NCBI RefSeq assembly: GCF_014646515.1
Contig: NZ_BMNK01000003.1
Coordinates: forward strand, 186,001-250,000
Direction of reading: 5' to 3'
Length of the DNA: 64,000 nucleotides
From: Nonomuraea glycinis
GTDB lineage: Bacteria; Actinomycetota; Actinomycetes; Streptosporangiales; Streptosporangiaceae
Part shown: in pieces, positions 17,009 through 25,928 of the stretch
Position numbering within the stretch: position 1 is the first letter of the stretch
Layout of the letters: each line of letters opens with the position of its first letter
The notes under the pieces: model-generated
Told to the model about the DNA's origin: nothing
Seen by the model: the letters and a program-made list of their open reading frames with translations, nothing else
Databases searched by the model: none
Program-made: the position numbers and the translations under genes

Positions 17009-18718
17009 CTATCTGACAAGGAACTGTGTGGCTGCCAGCTCACGGTAGAGCTCGTCCCCGCCGACCAGTTCGGCGTGCGTGCCGATCGCGCGTACGCCGC
17101 CCGCCTCCATGACCACGATCCGGTCGGCGTTGGTCACGGTGGACAGCCGGTGCGCGATGACGAGCACGGTCGTCTCCTTGGCCACCTCGGCGATGACCTC
17201 ACGCAGCCGCAGCTCGTTGACCGCGTCGAGCTGTGAGGTGGCCTCGTCGAGCAGGAGCAGCCTGGGCCTGCGCAGCAGCGCCCTGGCGATGGCCACCCGC
17301 TGCCGCTCGCCGCCCGACAGCAGCACGCCCCGGTGCCCGACGGGTGTCTCCAGCCCTTCCGGCAGCCTGGCCACGAGGTCGTCGAGCCGGGTCCTGGCGA
17401 CGGCCCGCAGCACCTCTTCCTCGGTGGCCTCCTGGGCGGCGAACAGGAGGTTCTCCCGCAGCGTGCCCGCGAGCACGGGGGCGTCCTGCTCCACGTAGCC
17501 GAGTGCGGCCCGCAGCTCGGCGAGCGGCCAGTCCTCGATCCGCGTGCCGCCGAGCGTGATCGTCCCGCTCTGGTGCTCGTAGAACCGTTCGAGCAGGGCG
17601 AAGATGGTGGACTTGCCCGCTCCCGACGGCCCGACGAGCGCGGTGAGCCCGCCCGGTGGCACCTCGAAGGTGACCCCGTCGTGCACGAGCGGCCGGTCCT
17701 CGCCGTACCTGAAGACCACGTCCTCGAACGTGACGCCCAGCGGCGTGGGGTCCTCCGGCGGCAGCAGCTTGGCGACGGGCTCGCCCGGCAGCTCCTCGAT
17801 CTCCTTGATCCGCCGCATCGCGGCCAGGCCCTGCTGGAGCTGGACCGCGCCCTCGACGATCTGCCCGATCGGCGCCACCAGGTAGAACAGGTAGAGCAGG
17901 AACGCGATCAGCGCCGAGACCTCCAGCGTGCCGGCGGCGACCCGGGAGCCGCCGACCGCGAGCACGCACAGGAAGGCGACCTGGACCGCCATCCAGGTCG
18001 CGACACCGGCCAGCGACGTCCACCCGGCGACCTGCAGCCCCCGGTCACGGGCGCGCTCCGCCGCGTCGGCCACGCTGCCGATCTCGCGCTCCTCCGCGCC
18101 GCTGGCCTTGACCGTGCGGTAGGACTGCAGCGCCCGGTCGAGCACCGCGCCCATCTCGCCCACGGCCTCCTGCGCGTGCTTCTGCGCCCGCTGGATCTTC
18201 GGCATGACCATCCCGGTCAGTCCGCCGATCACCACGATCACGAGCAGGGTGATCAACAAGAGGACGCCGTCCATGACGGCCATCATCACGATCGCGCCGA
18301 CCAGCATGAACGCCGAGCTGACGGAGTTGACGACCCCGTTGGTCAGCACCGAGCGCAGCAGGGTCGTGTCGCCCGTCACCCGTGACAGCAGGTCGCCGGG
18401 CTTGAGCCGGTCCACGTCCGCGACCTTCAGCCTGAGCATCTGGTCCACCAGCTTGCGCCGGGCGCCGAGGACGACGCCCTCACCGGTGCGTTCCATCAGA
18501 TAGCTGCCACCGGCGGACACCACGGCACCGATCACCACCGCGGCGCTCAGTCCGATGAGCGGTCCGGCCATCGACCGATCCTGCCCGAAGGCGTCCACCA
18601 CGTACTTCGCCAGCAGCGGCATCGCCAGCCCCGCCGCCGACCCGATCAGTCCGAGCAGAGCGCCCACGAACAGGACCAGCCGGTGCGGACGCAGGTAGCC
18701 GAGTAATTCCTTGATCAC
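17009..18718 (-). CDS. ABC exporter, fused permease and ATPase
   Basis: A 569-residue half-transporter: six predicted membrane helices in the first ~310 residues and a C-terminal ATPase domain. Walker A is GPSGAGKST, the signature LLSGGERQR, Walker B LLLLDEATSQLDA and the H-loop VIAHRLST. It should work as a homodimer, exporting lipids, peptides or drugs; the substrate cannot be told. The start is GTG, 3 nt after GGGGAG. A palindrome with a GATATATC core sits 10-30 nt upstream, and two further palindromes overlap a probable promoter at 18781-18825, so expression is likely repressor-controlled, but no regulator gene is adjacent. Confidence 0.9.
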   Translation of the reverse strand: MIKELLGYLRPHRLVLFVGALLGLIGSAAGLAMPLLAKYVVDAFGQDRSMAGPLIGLSAAVVIGAVVSAGGSYLMERTGEGVVLGARRKLVDQMLRLKVADVDRLKPGDLLSRVTGDTTLLRSVLTNGVVNSVSSAFMLVGAIVMMAVMDGVLLLITLLVIVVIGGLTGMVMPKIQRAQKHAQEAVGEMGAVLDRALQSYRTVKASGAEEREIGSVADAAERARDRGLQVAGWTSLAGVATWMAVQVAFLCVLAVGGSRVAAGTLEVSALIAFLLYLFYLVAPIGQIVEGAVQLQQGLAAMRRIKEIEELPGEPVAKLLPPEDPTPLGVTFEDVVFRYGEDRPLVHDGVTFEVPPGGLTALVGPSGAGKSTIFALLERFYEHQSGTITLGGTRIEDWPLAELRAALGYVEQDAPVLAGTLRENLLFAAQEATEEEVLRAVARTRLDDLVARLPEGLETPVGHRGVLLSGGERQRVAIARALLRRPRLLLLDEATSQLDAVNELRLREVIAEVAKETTVLVIAHRLSTVTNADRIVVMEAGGVRAIGTHAELVGGDELYRELAATQFLVR

Positions 18719-18727
18719 AATCTCCCC

Positions 18728-18747
18728 TTTCGAGATATATCCCGAAA
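18728..18747 (-). promoter_or_regulatory. 20-bp palindrome upstream of the ABC exporter
   Basis: TTTCG at 18728-18732 and CGAAA at 18743-18747 flank a GATATATC core, with one mismatched pair. ATAT-centred palindromes of this kind are common operators of PadR and related regulators. It lies in the 5' untranslated region just ahead of the GTG start of the exporter gene. Confidence 0.5.
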
Positions 18748-18780
18748 ACAGCCAACGAACGACGGCGCCGAATCGACACC

Positions 18781-18825
18781 CGTCAACTTAGATTGACGAC
18801 CAAAGTATGTCAACTTTTATTGACG
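18781..18825. promoter_or_regulatory. Twin GTCAA-N6-TTGAC operators overlapping divergent promoters
   Basis: CGTCAA/TTGACG (18781-18798) and TGTCAA/TTGACG (18808-18825) each flank a six-base AT-rich spacer and begin 27 bp apart. TTGACG 18793-18798 with TTTATT 18816-18821 (17-bp spacing) is a plausible plus-strand promoter. TTGACA on the minus strand (18813-18808), with TAAGTT 17 nt further on, is a plausible promoter for the exporter. TetR-like repression of both directions is inferred. Confidence 0.55.
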
Positions 18826-18935
18826 ACCCTCCTTGAGGAGGAAGACGTCTCATCCGACGGGCGCGCTGGAACGAATAGGGCATCGAGGAACCCGGCCGGA
18901 ACCTCTCAGACGAGCAGCTCTCGAAAGGATCGACC

Positions 18936-20312
18936 ATGGAGCTCCGGATCAACCGGCGCGCTCTCATCGGACTCGGCGTCGCGGCGGCCCTGACCGCCTC
19001 CAGCCTCGCCCTGCTCCGTACGGACTCCGGCAACGCCTCCTCGCACCGCGAAGCCCCGGCGATCGCGGGCGACCCGCGCAACGACAACACCGACGTGTAC
19101 GCGTTCGTCAGCCCTGACAAGGCCGGCACCGTGACCCTCCTGTCGAACTGGATCCCGTTCCAGGAGCCGCAGGGCGGACCGAACTTCTACACCTTCGACA
19201 CCAAGTCCCGTTACAACATCAAGATCGACAACAACGGCGACGCCAAGCCCGACATCACCTATCAGTGGACATTCCGCGACGAGGACCGGCGCGGCACCGA
19301 CACCTTCCTCTACAACAACGGCCCGGTGACCTCGCTCGACGATCGCAACCTGCTCTTCCGGCAGCGCTACACGCTCAAGCGGATCGCCCACGGCCGATCC
19401 ACGACCGTGGTCTCCAATGGTGTGGTCGCGCCGAGCCACGTCGGCGCGGCGTCCATGCCCGACTACGGCACGCTGCGCTCCCAGGCCGTCACCGACGTCC
19501 GGGGCGGCGGCAAAGCCTTCGCCGGGCAGTCGGACGAGGCGTTCTTCCTGGACCTGCGCGTGTTCGACCTGCTCTACGGCGGCGACCTGTCCCTGGTCGG
19601 GCAGGACACCGCCAAGGGCTACAACGTCAGCACGCTGGGCCTCCAGGTGCCGGTCGAGGACCTGGTGCTCAAGGGCGACGCCAAGCGCAACCCGGTGATC
19701 GGCGTCTGGTCCACCACCGACAAGTTCAACGGGCAGCGGCACGTGCAGGTCTCGCGCCTGGGCAACCCGCTGGTCAACGAGGTCGTGGCCCCCGCCGGGC
19801 TGAAGGACGCGTTCAACGCGCTCCGCCCGGACCAGGACGCCGGCGTCCCGGCCCTGGTCAAGCGGGTCACCGACCCCGAGGTCGCCAGGCTGCTGCAGTC
19901 CATCTACGGCATCAAGGCCCCGCCGACCCCGCGCAACGACCTGGTCCAGATCTTCCTGACCGGCGTCGCCAAGGGCAACGGGCCGATCGCGGCCGACCTC
20001 AACGCGCTGTCGCTCAACAAGGACGTGCACGGTGTACGGCCGGCCGAGATGCTGCGGCTGAACACCGCCGTCCCGCCGGCCAAGGACCCCGACCGGCTCG
20101 GCGTCCTCGCCGGTGACCTCCAGGGCTTCCCGAACGGCCGCCGCCTCGGCGACGACGTCGTGGACATCGCCCTGCAGGCCGTGGCGGGGGCCGCCCGGAC
20201 CGGCAAGCTCGTTCCCGGCCTGACGGACAAGGTCGACGCGAACGACAAGCCGTTCGGCCAGGCGTTCCCGTACATCCCGCTCCCCAGCAACGTCGCGGTC
20301 AACCAACGCTGA
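18936..20312 (+). CDS. DUF4331 family secreted protein
   Basis: A 458-residue protein with a Tat/Sec-like N-terminus (INRRALIGLGVAAALTASSLALL) and the DUF4331 start SSHREAPAIAGDPRNDNTDVYAFVSPD. Further family blocks are NWIPFQEPQGGPNFYTFD, YQWTFRD and DGRRLGDD-like sequence near the C-terminus (FPNGRRLGDDVVDIALQ). The family is secreted and of unknown biochemical role. It is followed by a strong hairpin, then by TPR and NicO-type transporter genes on the same strand, an association suggesting metal handling at the cell surface; this is inference. The ATG follows a GAAAGG ribosome binding site. Confidence 0.9.
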   Translation: MELRINRRALIGLGVAAALTASSLALLRTDSGNASSHREAPAIAGDPRNDNTDVYAFVSPDKAGTVTLLSNWIPFQEPQGGPNFYTFDTKSRYNIKIDNNGDAKPDITYQWTFRDEDRRGTDTFLYNNGPVTSLDDRNLLFRQRYTLKRIAHGRSTTVVSNGVVAPSHVGAASMPDYGTLRSQAVTDVRGGGKAFAGQSDEAFFLDLRVFDLLYGGDLSLVGQDTAKGYNVSTLGLQVPVEDLVLKGDAKRNPVIGVWSTTDKFNGQRHVQVSRLGNPLVNEVVAPAGLKDAFNALRPDQDAGVPALVKRVTDPEVARLLQSIYGIKAPPTPRNDLVQIFLTGVAKGNGPIAADLNALSLNKDVHGVRPAEMLRLNTAVPPAKDPDRLGVLAGDLQGFPNGRRLGDDVVDIALQAVAGAARTGKLVPGLTDKVDANDKPFGQAFPYIPLPSNVAVNQR

Positions 20313-20322
20313 CCCGCTCAGC

Positions 20323-20349
20323 CCGGCCGGCCCTCTTCGGGCCGGCCGG
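20323..20349 (+). terminator. GC-rich hairpin after the DUF4331 gene
   Basis: An 11-bp perfect stem CCGGCCGGCCC (20323-20333) with its complement 20339-20349 and a TCTTC loop lies 10 nt after the stop. There is no long T-run. It may partly separate the DUF4331 transcript from the TPR-NicO pair. Confidence 0.65.
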
Positions 20350-20401
20350 CCATCCCCTCGATCAGCGCTCTTCTTGTCGCGGTACCTTCCGGAGTTCTCT
20401 C

Positions 20402-21607
20402 ATGCGCCCACTTCTTCCGGCCGTCGGCCTGGTCCTGGCCGGCGCCCTGGTGTTCACCGTCCTAGCCGTCTCCGCGCCCCCTGATCCCGTGCCGGCCGCC
20501 GCCGAGTGGCCCGCCGAGACCCTGCAGCAGCGCCTGAAGCGCCTCCCCGGCGACTACCGGGGCTGGGCCCGGCTCGGCATCCAGTACGTGGAGCAGGCCA
20601 GGGTCACCGGTGACCCGTCCTACTACGCCAAGGCGGAGGGCGCACTGGCCACGGCCGCCCGGCTCGACCCGCGCGACGACACGGTCCTGACCGGCAGAGC
20701 GGCCCTGGCGGCGGGCCGGCACGAGTTCGCCACCGCGGCCGAGCTCGCCGGGCAGGCCATCAACGCCAACCCCTACAGCGCCGCCGCCCACGGCGTGCTC
20801 GCCGACGCCCGCACCCAGCTCGGCGACCTGCCCGCCGCCGACCGCGCCGTGAACGAAATGCTGGCCCTGCGTCCAGGTGTGGCCGCCTTCGCCCGCGCCT
20901 CATACGCCGCCGAACTCCGCGGCGACCAGGACCGGGCGCGCACCTTCCTCGAGTACGCCCACGACGACGCGAGCACCCCCGCCGACCTGGCCTACACCCG
21001 CCACTACCTGGGCGAGCTGGCCCTGCACCAGGGCGACCTCGACACCGCCGACCGGTGGTACACCCAGTCCCTGGAGGCTCAGCCCGCCTACACCCCCGCC
21101 CTCGCCGGCCGGGCCGCCGTCGCCGCCCTGGACGGCCGCCTGACCGAGGCGCTCACCCTCTACGAGAGCGTGGTGCAACGGCTGCCGCTCCCGCAGTACC
21201 TCATCGAGCAGGGCGAGACCCGGATCAAGGCGGGCCTCGCCGCGGACTGGAGCCTGCTGCGCGCCCAGCGAAGGCTGCTGGAGGAGGCGGGCGTACGTGA
21301 CGATCTCACCTGGGCCGAGTTCGAGGCCGACCACGGCGACCCCGCACGGGCCGTCCGGCACGCCCGCGCCGAGTACGCCCGCAACCCGAACCTCATGGCC
21401 GCCGACGCCCTGGCCTGGGCCCTGTACAAAGCCGGCCGGCCGAAGGCGGCCCTGCGCCACGCCGAGCAGGCCACCGCGACAGGCTGGCGCAACCCACTCG
21501 TCCGCCATCACCGAGCCGAGATAGAGCGCGCCCTCGGCCGCCCTGCCCGCACCGGCCCGACTCCCGGCTTCGACCCGGACCTACCCGCCCTGGCGAGGCC
21601 CTCATGA
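20402..21607 (+). CDS. Tetratricopeptide-repeat protein, membrane-anchored or secreted
   Basis: A 401-residue protein. An N-terminal hydrophobic stretch (LLPAVGLVLAGALVFTVLAVSA) looks like an uncleaved anchor or signal peptide. The remainder is helical repeats with the TPR pattern (for example YYAKAEGALATAARLDPRDD, DTADRWYTQSLEAQPAYTPALAGRAAVAAL, ALAWALYKAGRPKAALRHAEQA), so it probably scaffolds other extracytoplasmic proteins. Its stop overlaps the NicO-like gene by 4 nt (ATGA), which implies joint function. The partner is unknown. Confidence 0.85.
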   Translation: MRPLLPAVGLVLAGALVFTVLAVSAPPDPVPAAAEWPAETLQQRLKRLPGDYRGWARLGIQYVEQARVTGDPSYYAKAEGALATAARLDPRDDTVLTGRAALAAGRHEFATAAELAGQAINANPYSAAAHGVLADARTQLGDLPAADRAVNEMLALRPGVAAFARASYAAELRGDQDRARTFLEYAHDDASTPADLAYTRHYLGELALHQGDLDTADRWYTQSLEAQPAYTPALAGRAAVAALDGRLTEALTLYESVVQRLPLPQYLIEQGETRIKAGLAADWSLLRAQRRLLEEAGVRDDLTWAEFEADHGDPARAVRHARAEYARNPNLMAADALAWALYKAGRPKAALRHAEQATATGWRNPLVRHHRAEIERALGRPARTGPTPGFDPDLPALARPS

Positions 21608-23127
21608 AACTGCTCCGCCCCACCCTGCTCGCCGCCCTGACCTTCTTCCTCTGCGCGAGCGCCCTACCCACCGCCCAGGCCCAGTCCCGATCCCTCGACA
21701 CGTCCGCGACCGCTGCGGCATTCGTTCACCCGCTCGGCAACTTCACCGTCAACCACTACAACGGCCTGCGCGTCTCCGCCGACCGCGTGCGCAACCACGC
21801 CGTGGTGGACCTGGCCGAACTGCCGACGCTGCAGGCCGAACCCGACGTGGACAGCACGTACGCGGCCCGCACCTGTACGGCGCTGGCCGCCGCGCAGAGC
21901 CTCAAGGTGGACGGCAGGGCGGTGCCTTGGAAGGTGACCCGATCAGCCCACGCCTACGCCCCCGGCCAGGGCGGTCTCCAGATCAGCCGCCTGACCTGCG
22001 AGCTGGTCGCCGAGACCCGCGTGACCGGCACGCTGACGTTCACCGACGCCTTCGAGCAGGATCGGATCGGCTGGCGGGAGATCACCGCCACCGGCGACGG
22101 CGTCCCCCTGTCCCACTCGTCGGTGCCCGCCACCAGCGTGAGCGACGAACTCCGCCACTACCCCGACGACCTCCTGTCCGACGCCCTCGACCAGCGCACC
22201 GCCACCTTCGCCACAGCCACCCCCGGTGGCCCCGACGACACCGGCGCGACTGCCTTCGGCGGGACAGACTCGGGCAAGTCCGGCGTCGGCATCTCCGTCA
22301 TCCCGGTCGGCGGCCCGCTCGGGGACGCCTTCGCGGCGCTGGACCGCCTGTTCACCGGCCTCGTCGGCGCGGACGATCTGACCGTGCCGCTGGGGCTGCT
22401 GGCGCTCGGCCTGGCGGTGGTGCTCGGCGCGGGGCACGCGCTCATTCCCGGACACGGCAAGACCATCATGGCCGCGTACCTGGCGGGCCGCCGAGGCCGC
22501 CCGCGTGACGCCGTCACCGTGGGCGCGACGGTGACGGCCACGCACACGGGCACGGTCCTGGTGGTGGGGCTGATCCTCAGCGCGTTCACCACCCTGGCCG
22601 GAGAATCGGTGCTGTCCTGGTTAGGCGTGGCCAGCGGCCTACTGATCGCCCTCATCGGCCTCCGCCTCCTCCTGACCACCCACCGCCCTCACTCCCACGG
22701 GCATGGGCACGGGTATGGCCACGGCCACGGCCACGGCCATGGGCACGGGCACGGGGAGGAGCACGGGGACGGGGATCCGCATCCGCACGGGGCCGGGCGT
22801 GGGAAGCGGGGGTTCGGGTTGGTGGGGTTGGGGGTGGCGGGTGGGCTGGTGCCGAGCCCGTCGGCGCTGATCGTGCTGCTGGGCGCGATCGCGCTGGGCC
22901 GGACCTGGTTCGGGGTCGCCCTGGTAACCGCCTACGGCCTGGGCATGGCGGCCACCCTCACCGTGACGGGCCTGCTGCTCGTCAAGCTCGCCGATCGCCT
23001 CGAACAGCGCGCCTCGGCGGGCCGCCGGCTGGCGACCCGGCTCTCGGCACTCGCCCCGCTGGGCACGGCGACGATGGTGGTCCTGCTCGGCGCCGGCCTG
23101 GCCCTCCGGTCAGCGGTCGCCCTCTGA
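21604..23127 (+). CDS. NicO/RcnA-type nickel-cobalt transporter with large extracytoplasmic domain
   Basis: A 507-residue protein: a signal peptide (about 1-26), a ~230-residue extracytoplasmic domain, then about six membrane helices from residue 260. The NicO signature GHALIPGHGKT is at 277-287, and TATHTGTVLV at 311-320 is the second conserved block. A His/Gly-rich loop at about 360-396, alternating His and Gly, should bind divalent metal. RcnA and NreB, of the same family, export nickel and cobalt; export is therefore the favoured direction. A TTA codon (Leu340) is present. It is translationally coupled to the TPR gene. Confidence 0.85.
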   Translation: MKLLRPTLLAALTFFLCASALPTAQAQSRSLDTSATAAAFVHPLGNFTVNHYNGLRVSADRVRNHAVVDLAELPTLQAEPDVDSTYAARTCTALAAAQSLKVDGRAVPWKVTRSAHAYAPGQGGLQISRLTCELVAETRVTGTLTFTDAFEQDRIGWREITATGDGVPLSHSSVPATSVSDELRHYPDDLLSDALDQRTATFATATPGGPDDTGATAFGGTDSGKSGVGISVIPVGGPLGDAFAALDRLFTGLVGADDLTVPLGLLALGLAVVLGAGHALIPGHGKTIMAAYLAGRRGRPRDAVTVGATVTATHTGTVLVVGLILSAFTTLAGESVLSWLGVASGLLIALIGLRLLLTTHRPHSHGHGHGYGHGHGHGHGHGHGEEHGDGDPHPHGAGRGKRGFGLVGLGVAGGLVPSPSALIVLLGAIALGRTWFGVALVTAYGLGMAATLTVTGLLLVKLADRLEQRASAGRRLATRLSALAPLGTATMVVLLGAGLALRSAVAL

Positions 23128-23163
23128 CCGGACCCGACAGGCCCACCCCGGCTCAAGCAGACG

Positions 23164-24546
23164 TCACGCCCTCGCCTGGTGGGTGCGCAGGACCTCGGCG
23201 AGGGGTTCGCGGCGTTCGCAGGCGGCCAGGGCGAAGCAACTCGCAAGCTCCTCGGCCTGCGCCGGGCTCACCCCGTCGAAACACCGCCCGAACTCCCCCA
23301 CCAGCGGCTCAGCCAGCAGGATGTTGCGCACCAGGGTCTGGATGTAGGACCGGCGCCCCCACGGGAACGGCTCGAAGTCGGGGAACTCCTTGTCGAAGAG
23401 CTCCTCGATCGGGCCCAGGATGTGCCGGATCTGAAGGTCGTTCCCGCCCCACGAGTCGGACCCGAGCCTGGCCTTCTTCTCCAGCACGGGCGCGATCCGC
23501 CGCACGTAGGCGCTGTCCGCGCGGGCGTAGGTGAGCCCCTGCAGGCCGATGTCCTTGTACGTCCACAGCGCCCAACTGGCCCCGTACTCCCGGTAGATGT
23601 CCAGCTGGTCCCGCAGGAGCTGCAGCCGGGACCGGTCCCGCTCAGGGTCCCCGTCGTACACGGGGCCGAACTCGCCGATCCAGATGGGCGTCCCGGTGCG
23701 GCGCATGAACTCCGTACGACGCAGGAAGGTCTCCTCGACCACCGAGCGGTCGAAATACTCGCCCCGCGTGGTGCCCGGATAGCTGCTGCCCGCGGCGATG
23801 CCGGGCAGGGCGTAGTCGTGGGCGGTGTAAACGGTGTTGGCGAACGGCTCGTCGAAGACGGAGAAGTCGGAGGAGTAGCGGTTCCCGTCCAGGAAGAGGA
23901 CGTGGCGGCCGTCGATGGCGCGGACCGCCTTCTCCAGCCGTTCGTAGAAAGGTCCGATGACCTCGCCCGAGGCGTCGCCGGGCTCGTTGACGGGGTTGTA
24001 TCCGGCGACCGCGGGCTCATCCTTGTAGCGGTCGGCGAGGGCCTCCCACAGGTGCACGACCCGGTCCTGGAAGTGCCGCTGGTTCCAGAAGTCCGCCCAG
24101 TGCGTCGGGTTGTCGCTGTGCCAGTGCTGGTTCTGCCGTCCGGGCAGGGCGTGCAGGTCGAGGATGGTGTAGAGACCGGCGTCGGCGCACAGGCTGACGA
24201 CCCGGTCGAGGCGGGCGAACCCCTCCTCCTTGAGCTCGAACGGCCGGTCGTCGTCCTCGAAGTGGCGGTAGTTGAACGGGATGCGGACCGAGTTGAGGCC
24301 CAGGGACGCCAGATAGCGCGTGTCCTCGACGTCGAAGAAGTCGGTGAGGAAGCGGTCGAAGAACCTCGTGTAGCCCTCCTCCCCCAGCGCCTTGCGCAGC
24401 GCGGCCCGCTGAAGCGACTCCGTCGCCGGGTAGCCGGTGATGAAGTTCTCCATGTTCATCCAGCCGCCGAGCCCGACCCCGGCCAGCGTGACCGGGTGGC
24501 CGGAGTCGTCGACCAGGCGGTCGCCGCGGACGCTGATCCACTTCAT
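23164..24546 (-). CDS. Glycoside hydrolase family 5-type cellulase/glucanase
   Basis: A 460-residue TIM-barrel glycosidase with no signal peptide, so it is cytoplasmic and likely acts on imported oligosaccharides. The acid/base Glu is in NPVNEPG (E188) and the nucleophile Glu in IGEFGP (E292), both standard for clan GH-A. RIPFNYRHF and LDLHALPG are also family strands. The ATG at 24546 overlaps the LacI-type regulator stop by 4 nt, and a GGGAGA ribosome binding site supports it; in-frame codons upstream belong to the regulator's 3' end. Together with the divergent ABC importer this forms one sugar-use locus. Confidence 0.9.
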   Translation of the reverse strand: MKWISVRGDRLVDDSGHPVTLAGVGLGGWMNMENFITGYPATESLQRAALRKALGEEGYTRFFDRFLTDFFDVEDTRYLASLGLNSVRIPFNYRHFEDDDRPFELKEEGFARLDRVVSLCADAGLYTILDLHALPGRQNQHWHSDNPTHWADFWNQRHFQDRVVHLWEALADRYKDEPAVAGYNPVNEPGDASGEVIGPFYERLEKAVRAIDGRHVLFLDGNRYSSDFSVFDEPFANTVYTAHDYALPGIAAGSSYPGTTRGEYFDRSVVEETFLRRTEFMRRTGTPIWIGEFGPVYDGDPERDRSRLQLLRDQLDIYREYGASWALWTYKDIGLQGLTYARADSAYVRRIAPVLEKKARLGSDSWGGNDLQIRHILGPIEELFDKEFPDFEPFPWGRRSYIQTLVRNILLAEPLVGEFGRCFDGVSPAQAEELASCFALAACERREPLAEVLRTHQARA

Positions 24547-25625
24547 GATGATGTTCTCCCTGTAGGTGGTCGGCCGGTGCTCTCCCGGACGAGCAGGCGC
24601 GGCTGGAAGCGGACGTTGTGCCCGCCGGTGTCGCCGTTCATCAGCGACCACAGCCTGTTCCAGGCCTGCCGGCCCATCTCGTTCTTCGGTATGGAGGCCG
24701 TGGTCAGCGGCGGTGTGGTGTAACGGGCGAAGGGGATGTCGTCGAACCCGGTGAGCGACAGGTCGCCGGGGACGGCGACGCCGAGCTCGTGCAGGCCGCT
24801 CAGCGCGCCGAAGGCGACCATGTCGTTGAACGCGATGACGCCGGTCGCGCGGCAGGCCACCACCTGGCGGGCCACGGCGTGGCCGTCGTCGAACATGGCG
24901 CCGCAGGGGAGCTCGGTCAGGGTGAGGCCGGGCGTGGCGGCCACGATGGCGCGCAGCGCGGCGCGGCGGTCGCGGTTGGGCGCGCTGGCCTCGGGGCCGG
25001 CGAGGTAGACCAGGCGGCGGTGGCCGAGGCCGGTGAGATGGTCCATGATCTCCGCGATGCCGGCCGCGTTGTCGATGGACAGCGACGGCAGGGTGGAGCC
25101 GGGGATCTCCCTGTAGAGCAGCACGAGCGGCGCGAGCCTGTCGCTCAGCGCGCGCAGCCGTTCGTCGGACGCCCGGGGAGAGGCGAGGACGAGGCCGTCG
25201 GAGCGGCGCCGGGCCTCCACCGCGAGGATCACCTCCTCTTCGGTGTCCTCCCTGGACTCGGCGACCAGCAGGCGGCGGCCCACCTGTCCCGCGGCCTGGC
25301 TGAGCCCGCGCAGGATGCCCTGGAACAGCGGGTTGGCCAGGTCGGGGACGATGAGCGCGATGGTGCTGGTGCGGCCGAGTGCGAGGCTGCGGGCGACCAG
25401 GCTCGGTTCGTACGCGAGCTCCTTGGCGGCGGCCCGCACCCGCGCGGCGAGCTCGGGGTTGACGGTGGGTGAGCCGTTCATGACCCTGGACACGGTCGCC
25501 CGCGAGACGCCGGCGGCCTCGGCGACGCGGCTGATGGTCGCCGTGCCGTAGGGCCGTGGCCCGCGCTTTCCTGCCGGTCGGACCGGCCGCTCCGGCTCGT
25601 CCCCGCTGTGGTCACGCGCGCTCAT
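24543..25625 (-). CDS. LacI family transcriptional regulator
   Basis: A 360-residue repressor. The N-terminal HTH reads ATISRVAEAAGVSRATVSRVMNGSPTVNPELAARV. The ligand domain contains IALIVPDLANPLFQGILRG, GHRRLVYLAGP and LTGFDDIPFARYTTPPLTT, all standard LacI/PurR blocks. I chose ATG 25625 with GGGGAGAG upstream over GTG 25652. It is co-transcribed with the GH5 gene and divergent from the sugar ABC genes. Operators with ACCGGT centres lie in the shared upstream region, so it probably represses both transcription units until a beta-glucan-derived oligosaccharide appears. Confidence 0.92.
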   Translation of the reverse strand: MSARDHSGDEPERPVRPAGKRGPRPYGTATISRVAEAAGVSRATVSRVMNGSPTVNPELAARVRAAAKELAYEPSLVARSLALGRTSTIALIVPDLANPLFQGILRGLSQAAGQVGRRLLVAESREDTEEEVILAVEARRRSDGLVLASPRASDERLRALSDRLAPLVLLYREIPGSTLPSLSIDNAAGIAEIMDHLTGLGHRRLVYLAGPEASAPNRDRRAALRAIVAATPGLTLTELPCGAMFDDGHAVARQVVACRATGVIAFNDMVAFGALSGLHELGVAVPGDLSLTGFDDIPFARYTTPPLTTASIPKNEMGRQAWNRLWSLMNGDTGGHNVRFQPRLLVRESTGRPPTGRTSS

Positions 25626-25664
25626 GTCCGCTCTCCCCGCATGCTCCGGCACTCATCTGCATGC

Positions 25665-25749
25665 ATTAAATCGCCGAGTCGGGACTGTTACGCCGGAACC
25701 GAGCACCGCCGCAAGATACCGGTTTCCAAACCCGATTGCAACCGGTTGC
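25665..25749. promoter_or_regulatory. LacI-type operators in the divergent control region
   Basis: GCAACCGGTTGC (25738-25749) is a perfect 12-bp palindrome. GATACCGGTTTC (25715-25726) is near-perfect; its centre is 23 bp away, two helical turns. A separate ATTAAATCG half-site (25665-25673) recurs in the palindrome in front of the binding-protein gene at 27771. CG-centred palindromes of this size are typical LacI-family sites. Confidence 0.65.
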
Positions 25750-25813
25750 CGTGTTGCTCGCCAAAAAACTTCCATCCGATGTTTGTCCAGCTCAAGGCAG
25801 TGTTCACCGATCG

Positions 25814-25850
25814 TTGACAGTGAATGACGGCTCTGTTAGAAACTGGTTAC
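25814..25850 (+). promoter_or_regulatory. Promoter of the sugar ABC operon with overlapping operator half-site
   Basis: TTGACA at 25814-25819 is a perfect -35, followed after 17 bp by TAGAAA (25837-25842). GAAACTGGTTAC (25839-25850) overlaps the -10 and resembles the two ACCGGT operators upstream, so a repressor bound there would block RNA polymerase. Confidence 0.6.
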
Positions 25851-25928
25851 TCGCGGGCCGGTCCTCATGGCGGCCCGCCCACTCCCACCCGCGCATTTCC
25901 CCCTGCGCGACCTGGCGAAGGGTGATAG

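Noticed and set aside
18906..20306. 466-codon minus-strand frame opposite DUF4331
   Set aside because: Antisense artefact of high third-position GC; the plus strand has a signal peptide and DUF4331 motifs.
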